Source: Crossaster papposus (Eukaryota > Echinodermata > Asteroidea > Velatida > Solasteridae). From it: a stretch of 64,000 nt of DNA. Position 1 is the stretch's first letter; each line of letters starts with the position of its first letter. Shown here in pieces: positions 48,106-59,700 of this stretch. The stretch is from assembly GCA_037893245.1 (NCBI GenBank), contig JBAIAA010000537.1, forward strand, positions 992,001-1,056,000, given 5' to 3'. The notes beneath the pieces were generated by a model, which worked only from the letters and a program-made list of their open reading frames with translations, did no database searches and was not told the origin of the DNA. The position numbers and the translations under genes were made by a program.

Positions 48106-49048
48106 GTAGACCGAATGCGCCCTCTAAGTTACGTGACCTATAGTGGATATCAAACATCAACAGACATGGCGTCCTTCATAGCAAAGTGCCGCTGTTGCAA
48201 AGTACATGATGATTGTTGCATTTGTTTCTTCGATCGAGGCTTTTCTTTCTCGAAATCTCTGAAGAATATTCCAGAGTTTCTACCCGAGACCTCAGTTACC
48301 GGAATGGCTTAATAAAGCCAGTAAGGACAGTTCCAGCAAGTCTTGGACATTCTACAAGGAACGTTATGTTCACGATGTGGTACTGGCACAAAAGTCTAGG
48401 CAGAATCACCACCATGGACATTGGTGGCGCCATTTTATGCCTAAAATTACCTCAGTTTGTGTGACCGCATCTAGTCATGGAATGTAACATACAATGGAAT
48501 TTTTGTAAAAGCTCCAAACGTCAAAAAATAAGAATTACAGGGTGTAGTTAACCTTAGAAAGTTTGGTTTGTAAAAAAATCCTGTTGCCCCAAAAAGTTAT
48601 GGATTCCCCAAACAGCAATGCTGCCACTGTGTGTGTAAATTTCCCATATGTTTGTACACATTATCAAATGATGTGGTCACAGTTTTTCAGCCAAAACAAG
48701 CATCATTTTAGGTAAACAAATACGACTTCAAAATGGTGATAACTTAAGAACCGCTTGCCCTATGAAGCTAGGGGACCTCTTATTTAATTGCAATTTGAAA
48801 GCTCTTTAAAATAAAATCAATTCAACAACTATCAACTCAACTTTAAAATTTGATGAATCTAAAACGTTAGGACCAGCACAAGCACTAGCGATTTCGGGAA
48901 AAAAAAAGCCTCAATCGAAGAAACAAATGCAACAATCATCATGTACTTTGCAACAGCGGCACTTTGCTATGGAGGACGCCATGTTTGTTGATGTTTGATA
49001 CCCACTATAGGTCACATGACTTAGAGGGCGCAATCGGTCTATTACAGC
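48106..49048. mobile_element. Non-autonomous TIR element with long (about 150-bp) terminal inverted repeats
   Basis: 48110-48258 is repeated inverted at 48892-49045 (TAGACCGAATGCGCCCTCTA / TAGAGGGCGCAATCGGTCTA, then GTGACCTATAGTGG, TTTGCAACAGCGGCACTTTG and more). Possible TA target duplication. Internal ORFs are not recognisable. Confidence 0.85.
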
Positions 49049-49930
49049 CATTAACCGAACTACGTTAATTAACCATTGCAGGACGGGGTCGGATTGTGAA
49101 GAAACCTAATCATTGCCCATTGCGCGCTGTACACATTTGACGCTACGCGCTGGTTCGGACTCTCGAAATTGAGAATAGACCTACAGGGCCGGGGTAAAGG
49201 TTCCCCCAACTTGACAAAACTATTTTGATAAACAAAAATTACGTAAAAGTGAATCTAATAATAGTCCGTATTTTTTAACGTAGTGGGCGCTGTGCTCACG
49301 GTATTTGGGGGTATAATTAAAAGTTATTAGGAGATAATTCACGTCAGTTTAAATATTCTTACAGCTCCAAAATATTTTTTTTTATAATATTCAATTTTTA
49401 GATAAAAGTAAAGTTACTAAAACTATTTTTTTTTGCCTGTGTTGGGTACCCAGAAAATAGCGTCTTACAGCGCCCTCATGCGGCCAAAAATACGGCGCAT
49501 TGTTCATCTACTGTGAAAAAAAATACACAATTTGGAAATCCCGATTTAAATTATTACTTGCGATTGAATATAATTGCAAATCGCAGCTGTTCGTGGTTGT
49601 ACACATACCATGCACTAACTATAGACGAAGACACAAACGTTAGAATGCATAGTTCACTGTAAAAGACTGTAAAAAGACGTAAGTTAGTCACTTAATGCAT
49701 GTAACTTTAAAACCATTAAGAGTACATTCAGAAATTCAAACATCTGCATCAAGCGCAAAACATTTGTCTCTCTTCTCCTGTCTTTTAGAGGGAACTTCTC
49801 TTTAACTCGAACAACGCACTCGTCCCTACCTAACTCGCATATAAAAATGCACACGTAAACAACGACATTACATAATTATAAATCCATAATGATATACCGG
49901 TACAAGAACAACTACGAACATCGTACAATC
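49049..49930. other. Unassigned non-coding stretch
   Basis: AT-rich intergenic sequence between the galectins; no gene or repeat recognised. Confidence 0.45.
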
Positions 49931-49937
49931 ATTTTAA

Positions 49938-50455
49938 AAGGTAGGATACACCATTGGTAATTGATTGAATTATCACAAATGGGTTGATTTAAAGGTGGAT
50001 ACACATTATTGGTAATTGCTTGAATTATCATGAATAGGTGGATTTGGGGGGTTGTATTTTATAGTAAATATCGTTTAAAGGTAGGCACACCATTTGTAAT
50101 TGCTTGAATTATCACGAATGGGTGGATTTAAAGGTAGGATACACCATTGATAATTGATTGAATTATCACGAATGGGTGGATTCGGGGATTGTATTTTTGA
50201 CTTGTCCGAAATTTTACAATCCGGGATGCTAAGAGAAAAGCAAGAAAAACGGCGTTCGTTTTTAATAAAGTGGTTCTTATGTCGATCCCGATTAAAAAAA
50301 AAAAAATCCTGTTTTTTGGACAATGACAGGATACCTAGCGCAATCATTTTGCTAGATGCCTAGAATCTTTGTTTACTTTCCAGTAAGTAAGGTATTTCTT
50401 AATAATTAGGTAGTAATTTTTTGGGGATATCTGCAAATAGTGTATCCTATTTTTA
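49938..50455. mobile_element. TTAA MITE, copy 3, with reiterated left end
   Basis: The left terminal segment (AAGGTAGGATACACCATTGG to GAATGGGTGGATT) occurs about four times between 49938 and 50195, then a single body with a lost central palindrome, ending ..TGCAAATAGTGTATCCTAT. It ends about 120 bp from the stop codon of the minus galectin. Confidence 0.8.
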
Positions 50456-50577
50456 AAACAATAGTAAAATAAATATCTAAAACAATTGTAGCTTCATAGA
50501 AATTGATTATTTTTTTTCACTTAACAACTACTCCATTGTTAACAATGGTTTTTTCTGCGACATTGAGCGACTTGTAA

Positions 50578-50724
50578 CTAGTCAATATTGATAGCGTGGA
50601 CGGTGACGTCACCATCCACTTCCAAGGATTTGACCTCCTCCGGGTCATGGCGGTGGTTGTAGTCGATCACGTGATTCCCATCTACCTCCACGCGCAGGCA
50701 CTTCTTCATGCACAAGATGGTAAT
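50578..50724 (-). CDS. Minus galectin, CRD2 exon 3 and stop
   Basis: 147 nt after ACTCCAG. Encodes ITILCMKKCLRVEVDGNHVI through VDGDVTVHAINID and TAG. Same length as the plus-gene counterpart. Confidence 0.93.
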   Translation of the reverse strand: MTILCMKKCLRVEVDGNHVIDYNHRHDPEEVKSLEVDGDVTVHAINID

Positions 50725-53700
50725 CTGGAGTAAATGATACAAATTGTGCAGACCAATAACATATTGTTAGAAGACCTCAACATTACCGTTTCATAATTTT
50801 ACTGTTTTTCCTCAATGTCATTATTGACAAATCCCATAACATATTCTAGTTAATCCATGCAGAAAATGCTTCTTCAATTCGTTGGATGGAAGAATGCTTA
50901 CAGCGTTATAAATTATCCACCAACTTTAGGTTCAGGCAAGAAATAGACCGAACCATTAGGCCACAACCCTCGAAAAATGAACCAATCACAGTGCACGTCT
51001 TCAAGGTCCGACAAATTGTCGCAATTTTGTCTAATACTGAAGTTTACCGCACAATCAGTTTTGTTGATTTAACTTTTACTTGCACGTCCCAATTTCATTA
51101 CCAGTCTGGTTTTAATTATAGTCATGGTGAAGTGGTGTCGTTATGTTAATTGTAAATCTTTCGGTAATAAAGCGGTTAAGTGATCGGCCAGACACGCGTC
51201 ATACTACTAGGCAGTTGCTATGAGGAAGTGGCAAACTGGATCGATGTATTGAAACAAAACAGAATTGAACCAATCCTATACATACTTACCTCGTGCGTGC
51301 CACTGGCTGCGAATGGGAACCCACCGCCCCTTTCCTCTCCTCCCCAATTCTCGCTCTGCTTCGAGTTGCGTACAATGACGCGGTTAGCAAAACGCGGATT
51401 GAAGTGGAACGCAATATCATCCTGCTGGGATCCGTAGAAAGCCCCTTTCAGATTTATAGCAAATCTATGGGGGGCAAAAACAACGCACGTATTTATGAGC
51501 TTCGGGCACCAACAAAAAAAGGCGGAATAGATCACTGTCATTCTGATTGTTGGATCGTCGATCACGTGCCACTGAATTATTTGTCACATCCAGCGCATGG
51601 CGGTGGCACGTATACGGCCGCATCACCCAAACAAAAGTTACATTTAACGATTAATATAACTTTCATGTCACTGTGTATCACCATTAGTCGCGCTCTGACC
51701 AATCAGATGACGAGGACTTATAGGTGTTGTATGAAACAAAATGAATGTTTCACGTTCGTGCGATAGAATTAATCATTTGTTCTCATATTAAAACAAAATA
51801 CTTTCGATAGTTTAAATTGACAACTGGAGTCATGTTAGGTCTTTTTGTTTATATTCGTACTAAACCTTTGAAACTTGCGGATGAACATCCATTCAGTTAT
51901 TTTCTAACTGTCAACATTTCAAAGTAAACAAAGAAATCGGCAAGGCAGGACTTGAATCTGCGACCTCTGGAATACCGGACCGGTGCTCTACCAACTTAGC
52001 TATCTTGCCCTATATTGGGCCGGGCGCTAGTCAGAAGTCATAAACACCAGAATCCCGTGGGCCAGGGATCACACGCGAGTTTACGATACAACCTGGGAAG
52101 CGAAATTGTGGGAATCACTCAATGAGGATACGACTTTTTATCTTATAATAATAATATTTGTTTATTTGTCCATTTTCTAACTGTGACAACTTTGCAATAA
52201 ATTATGAAGCGAGATATGGACGGAGGAACCCCCCCCCCCCTTCCCTGCCGAATGTTGTGGTTTCTCAGGAATTATGTTTAGGGTTGTAGGGGGGGGGGGG
52301 TGCGTTATATACTAAACAATAGTCTAGAGAGTGTATAGGTGCGGTGGTCTAAGGGGGGAGTCCCACGGTCCTATATTGTGCTGGGTATTATCTTATCGGC
52401 CAAGATGTGTACCTGTTGGGATCTGGGCTAACAGTCAGCTTCACTGTGATCATAGCGCCGTACTCTAGTCCTGATGGTCCAATTGGGCCCACGTAGGGAG
52501 TCGACTGTAACACGAAATGCACAGGGGGAAATCTTTAAAAACAAATGTGGTGGCTATTGCGAGAGTGGTAATTGAAAGTTTTATTGCACGGTCACATCTT
52601 TGGCAGCTCTGACCAATCAGATGACGAGGATTTATACAGGTGTTGTATAAAACAAAACGATTCACAGTCGTGAAATGGTAATAATAAATATCTGTATTTG
52701 GTGACATAATGGAATAGAACATTCAACCCCATATTAATTATTCCTACCATTGCACAGTTTCATTTTGAGGAAAAATCATTATGAAGAAATAAATTAATTA
52801 TTCATCTATATAGACGACGTGTCCTCTGTTTACGTCAGTATTCAAATGTGCCCGGCGGTATGCGCACGCATCATGTTTTGCATACATAATTAAAAGGCGA
52901 TAAAACCTGCGACGTCACGCCTTAACCAAATTGTATGCAAAATATGATGCGTGCGCATACGTACCGCCGGACACATTTTGATACAGATGTAAACAGGGGT
53001 CACATCGTCTACACGGGACTTACCGGGTTCGCAATTTGTAGCTGCACAGGTCGAAAGGCCTGAAAAGCATAATACGAAATGATCAAACAGATAAGGTATT
53101 TAAGAAAGTAGTATTTCATTCAAATTTTGACAGAACTTGCCAGACAGATGAATAGATTTCTTCGGGTTGAGATACAGTGTGTTACATTATTTTATTCATA
53201 TATTAAAAAGTACCTTTACGTTGGATTCAGTTATTTTATGTGTCATTCGGATCTAACATTGACACTGATTCAGTTTTATGCCCATATTTCCTTTTTTGTG
53301 GGTTTTTATTCTCAAAACCTTAATATATATGTTTAAGCATTTTTTTAACGATATTCCCACAGTGTCGCTTCCTAGGTTGTATCGTATAATTGAGCGTGAT
53401 CTTTGGCCACACGGCTTTCTGGTGTTTATGACTTCTGACTAGCGCCATCGAACAAAGACACTGACAATTTGGGAGAACGCCAACATATAGGGCAAGATAG
53501 CTCAATTGGTAGAGCGCCAGCCCGGTATATTCCGTAGGTCGCAGGTTCGAGTCCCGCTTTTCCAATGTCTTTGTTCACTTAAAAAAATACCTTTTCTTTA
53601 GAATACCTGCACGTATTTGGTGACCCTGACTGTTTAGGGATATTTTGAGACAAATCGTCTCGTACTATTCCTATTCTACCGGCCCACGGGCGATTTTTAT

Positions 53701-56700
53701 TTTGATGCGAAAATTTGACGAGAAATGTCTGTTTCGAATGACGTTATCACGTGGACATGTACATGTATGCTCACGTTGTGCATGTGATGTTTGTTTACAA
53801 TCGATCTTCAGGGTGCACCACCCTAATTGAAGGGAGAATTTCTACGCGAGCTCATCTGCATGAAATGTGCCCCCACAATTTCTTTTGAAAAAGGATGCCG
53901 TTTGGTGAAATAAATGGTGGGATTGTGTAAATATAAGCTAGGATCAACTCCCTGGTTTTTGAGCTTCAATCTGAGTGCAGACTTGTCAAAATTACGGTTG
54001 AAAAATGGGTCCTAATTGCCCTAGAACGTGGAGGGATGCCATTTGTAAAATGGCTGCTTGCAGGCTCGGGAAGTATCACTTTTCGGGAGGTGAGTTTCTT
54101 TTGGTGTGAATATAAAAAAATGTAATTGGCTAACCTACTAAAAATTGAAAAGAAATGGAAAGATAAAGACCAAGACAATAATCTGATTGTTGTTTGAGAA
54201 ACCCCAGTGATGTCGGTGTGCATGAAACTTGGTCGTGAACATTGCTGATTTTACACTGTTTTCAATGGGACTTGAATTAGGCTGGTGCACCCTATAGGCA
54301 CATGTTCTAGTCGGGGGCCTTTGCTCCGCGTTTACACTACTATAAGCCTGTGTGGAGCAGGGGACCCGACATGCGAAAGCGTCCTCGAGTTTAGTATAGC
54401 AATGCATGATTGGTCAAGATACCAGGGCCCAATTCCATAAAAGCATTCTAACTTAGTACATTACTAGGTTTTAGCAAGATTCCAAATGCCTAGTTGGTTG
54501 CTTGCTAGCAATCAACTAAATCGCATTCCGTAACACCATTCTTTAAAATATTCTTACTAGTTGCTTGCTTGCAGCTTGCTAGAATGGTGTGGGATTTGAA
54601 TAATCACAAAAGTACATGGTCAGTTTGAGTTAATAATAGGGAAAGAGTTCAAATCAGGTCATGCTGTGGTTTGTATTGTCAATGCATTCATCTGTACCCT
54701 AGTTAGGGTATGTACATTTGTATCGGCCAAAGCACATGTTTCAGAAATGGCTAATTCAGAGGGTGTTTCAACTCCAAAAAGGGGAAAGAAGCCTAATTAC
54801 TCGACTCCGGAAAATCTGTTCCTTGCAGAACGCTATGAGGAGTTTAAGGTTATCCTTGACTCTGCGCATACGGGATGTCAATACAAGTTCCCAAAAGATA
54901 AAAGATTGAAAGTGACTTAGAATGATACTAAGGATTTAGACATACCCCAAACCTATTCTAATTTTAGCAAGCAACTAGGAACCTTGCTAAGCGTATAATG
55001 GTTTTATGGAATAGATTTAGCAAGGAACTAGAGATAGAAAGGAAGTTAGCAACCAACTATAGGCTTAGAATACTTTTATGGAATTGGCTCCTGGTCGTTT
55101 GGGGATTTAATCAATTCGGACATCAGTGCTCTCATGGCATACGTGCTTTCTGAATTCTAAGCGGCATTATTGTTGTGAGCCTTGCATTCGGAATGGACGT
55201 CAATTTGTAATGACCCTAACTGTGTCAATTCACCAAGAGAGCCATACTTTTGAAGATATAGGTCACTAAAGAATATCTATTGTCACCAAACCGTCATATT
55301 ATTCTGCCGAACTTTGTTTAGTAAAAAAACCGGACATTTTCACCGACCTTAAATTTACTACAACACCGGTCATAGTTCCGCCGCTGTTTTTTACAAAATT
55401 GTCGATAAAAACTTGAATATTCTCTCTAGACAATAAGGCGATAGTATTTTCAACCTGTTAAATAAAATCATTGTTTTAAAGGTAGGATACACCATTGGTA
55501 ATTGCTTGAATTATCATGAATAGGTGGATATGGGGGGTTGTATTTGATAGTAAATATCTGTTAACTGACCTTTTCGAAATTTTACAATCATGAATGCCGA
55601 GAAAAGCATGAAAAACAGCGTTTGTTTTCAACCGGCGTCGAGCAGTTATTCTGATGTTATCTTTGTTTTTTTCGCGATCGCCGTCCGGCGATCGCGAATT
55701 TTCTTTTATAAAATTCAATTTTCCGGAATAATTACAGGATATCTAGCGCAATAATGTTGCTGGATGCCTAGAATCATTATTTACTTTCAAATGAGTAAGA
55801 TATTTTTTAATAATTCGGTAGTAAATATTTTTGATATCTGCAAATGGTGTATATTACCTTTAAAGACCCGTTTTGGGGAAACGAGTTTTGAAATGTGGTG
55901 TCCCATCTCATGAATATTCATTTTACCGAGAGAGTATTAAGTAAAAGAAAGTACTTTTCGACATGCTGCGCCCTGAATAAACATGTTTTTGTAACACCTC
56001 AGTAGTATTTAGTAATGCACCTCTTTAGTGGGTGGGTGGTAGCGAATGCTGGTAATCTGAACATCTCCTGCCACGCCTACGGCTGTTATCTGCTGTAGCT
56101 CCAAACGGTGCTTGTAGTCCAAGAAATGACGGCCGTTCACACACACCTGCAAACAAAAAGCGAGTGAATTCTGTTGTAACCCCATCAATTAAATTATCAA
56201 AAATATATAGCTGTTTAAATTTAACTTGGGGAGTAGCCTCAATCACAGCTAAAATAATGATTAATTTGTTCATGGAGGAATTCAATTTGTAACAATTTTG
56301 TCGTAGCGCGCGAGTACACTCCTAAAAGATTTGACCCACGTCCGGGACAGGTTCGACCTGGCACTTTTCCGGTTTAAAAACACTTCCGAGTCACTTGACC
56401 CGCATTCGAGTGTATAATTTTACTCTGTTTTACTTTAGCCCTTCCCTTCACTCTCCCCCCCCCCCCCCTCCCCCAAACAAAAATCCCAAACAAACACCCT
56501 AACACCCAACACCCCAACAAACAGAGTGTCGAGACCTCGTGGTCTGGAGCATTGAATTTGTAATCTGTAGGTAGAGCTGCAGGTTGTGGGTTCGTGTCCT
56601 GCATGGGACTATGGTGCGTGTGCCCTTGGGCAAGGAACTTTGTCACGTATTGCTTCTCTCTACCCAGGAGTAAATAGGTACCTGTGCGGGCAGAGATGGT

Positions 56701-59700
56701 TATTGTGGTTGATTTAGCTGCTTTGCGCCAAAATGGCAGCATCGAGCTGTACACTACCCAGGGAGCTGATATGGTATTTGGAATGTTTCATGGGCCCAGT
56801 GACCGGGGTAACGATGTTAAGCGCTTTGGTGCTATATAAGCACCGCACATTATTATTATTATTAAGCATACCTTAACTGCGTGACGAGCATAATCCCCAT
56901 GGACAAATCTACCTATATCAATTAACAGAGATTCTTAAGAAAAATGATACCAAGATATTCCCATTTTGGTAAGTATATTTTTAGTTTCAGACCCTCGCAC
57001 CGAGAATAACTAAACTACGTTTATTTGTGGGAAAGGACCTATTTGCTTTACATAATAGGGTCTGGAGCAAAACTAGTGGCCCAAATTGAGATATCTTGCT
57101 ATAATTGTTCTTCCAGAAAGATTCTCCATCCGTTGACATAAGTAGTTTTGGTAGTGGAAGTATGCTTGCCCAATTTGTTGTGGTCCACTCTGTATCCCGG
57201 TCCTGGATATTTGTCTTTACCTTAAACTCGTCCCCCTCGCACAAAATGACGAGTTCAAAAGGCTTCCCTTGCTCGAAAGGAACGTTGTTGTGGCAGCGTT
57301 CCTCGGCCCCCCAATTCCCGCCAATCTTGGTGTTGCAGACGACGACATTCTGGCCTCCCGCAAAACGGGGGTTGAAGTGAAAGGCGATGTCGGGTTCGCC
57401 GCTAACTTCACTCTGGAGGTTCACGTGGAACCTATACATCATAGGGGAAATATTTGGGGGAATTGTACCTTCGATGAAATTGGGCACACAGTCGGAGTAT
57501 TTCATGAGTATGTCAGGTAGAATAACAATTAAGCAATGTCTGCCATTGCTTGTTATTCTACCTATAATATCTCCTTAACGGTTCTACGCAGACCTTTCAA
57601 GGAGAATTGCTGTTTAATAATTTAAAATGTGCCTTGGTGTGTAAGTAACAAGACCACACATGATAAAATTGTATAAAATGACATTAATTGGGGTTAATCA
57701 CCGTAAATGTAATTGGCCCCCTCATTAACATGTTCAAACACTGACAAATGGTGGCGCTGTTCGTGACGAACATTCGGCAATCCCAAAATAAACAAAATTA
57801 TAGTCTGGTACCTGACAATACGTCTGGACACCAGATAAGCCTCGTACGATGCCGCTTCACGGCGTGCGTGCAGCATGCGATCCGCTTACGTAAATACACA
57901 CGTACGTGTACACGCATACGTACATGTACATGTACATGCGTGATGCCATGCACGCGGGTACGGTACGCACGCAGCAGATTTTGTTCAGACATGGCGAGTG
58001 AAGACGACAGTTCGGGGCCGTGAAGCGCATATTCCACGCATATTCCGCAGTATCATCAGAAATATTGTTGGCATGCAGTTGGTTTTTACATCGATATACG
58101 CGTGGCACATGATGCATGCATGCACGGGCACGCTGGTCGCGACGTCGAGGTCTTCCCGAACATGCGTCACAATTATGCAAATTGTACATGTTAATAAGCT
58201 ACCATTCTAGGGGCGGGGCCGGTCCCCTAAAGCACTTTATGTGTTTTTTTTCTCATATTTATTACCCCAAAATAAAACTTGTATGAACTGAAAATCACTC
58301 AATTAGTTATAATCTTTCATTTAAACTAATAACAAACACATTTCTAGGACCCTTTAAAGGACAAATCTGCGATGGCCCTATCGCCAAATTTCTTTCTCAC
58401 AACATACTCTATGTGCCAAATTCCATGCTTTTATATCACCAAAGGTACAACAATATTCCATCACCTATCTGCTGTACTTTAAGCCTTAATGTCTAACCCA
58501 TTCAATAAGATACTCCCATTTGCTTTGTATATGGAAAAAAAAAGGATGTTTGTGAAATATCTATATTTGTTGGGTCGGAGATCACGAACAAGGAGGCTCA
58601 GATTTCCTAAATCAGGAGACGAGAATATAGGGTAGGTGCAGGTATAATTACGGGACCATGTGTTATAAGCTCATTGACATTATGTACATGCAGATAAATA
58701 AATTAACGCAAAACAAACATTTTAGTTATTGGAATCGGTAACAACTACAATTTGTTGTTAGAATTACAATCATGTGGCACATGTATAATAAGACAGTTAC
58801 ACGTAACATGACGTCATCATCAAATGTGCCATTATTACCTGCACGTGCAGGTAATGGGACATATTGTTTTTAAGACATAGTTGTGATAAAATTGCTATTT
58901 TACACCTGAAATGTATTCAAACTGTAAAACGTAACCTATGTAATATAATTTCACATTACGATGGTGTTAACATTTCTATCAATGGAAAATGTATTTAAAA
59001 TTGCCACATTTATTTCCCACCCAAAAACTGCGTCCCATATTACCATGCAGTCCCATACTACCTGCACGTATACACTGTGAACAATGTTTTTTTCAGCATG
59101 ATTTTTTTTAATTTTATGTTTAAAATTAAAAAAAACAAAACAACAACAACACACATTTCTGTCAAACTACATAAATATTTCATTTTCATTTCTGTATAAA
59201 TAGAAACAAATTGACGTCATTACATATTAAGCATTTTACGGTTTCTCTTTATCTTGCCCAAATAAATTGGTCTATTATTAAGGATTAGGCCTACAACATT
59301 TTTCTGTTTTTATTAATATCCAAAACAAATACAAGATTACATTCTACAAATTAACAGTTAAATTTTGTTTTTGTTTGTTCTCACTCCTCTGGTTTTCCCT
59401 GTCTATTTTCCTACCCCCCCCCCCCCCTCCACATTACTCCTATTCATACTTCTTTGTTAGTTCTTCCCTTTGATCTCCACCGTGGACCCCCTTCCTTGTG
59501 GTTTTACCCCTTCTGTTTTTGTTCCTACCTTGCATTTGATCCTACCCACACTGAACTCACCCTTTAATCCCTCAGCCTAATCCTCCTTTTGTTGTTTGTT
59601 CCATTGAACTCTGTGCTTTTTCTTTTGTGTTTCTTCAGCATCCATGATGTGCATCATGCTGTATGTTGCCCTATATATGTTTGTTTCTTGTACACAGCCA

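Noticed and set aside
51293..51766. Plus-strand ORF of 157 codons
   Set aside because: Antisense shadow of the CRD2 W exon of the minus galectin plus intron.
53487..53562. Functional tRNA gene
   Set aside because: The same sequence with shared flanks recurs at 51915-52122 and 42750-42990, and the acceptor stem is mismatched; a SINE explains it better.
57105..57520. Plus-strand ORFs of 83-91 codons
   Set aside because: Antisense shadows of the CRD1 W exon of the minus galectin.
57991..58023. Possible first exon with MASEDDSSGP
   Set aside because: Good ATG context, but the frame stops after ten codons with no donor site, and it is on the opposite strand to the surrounding galectin.
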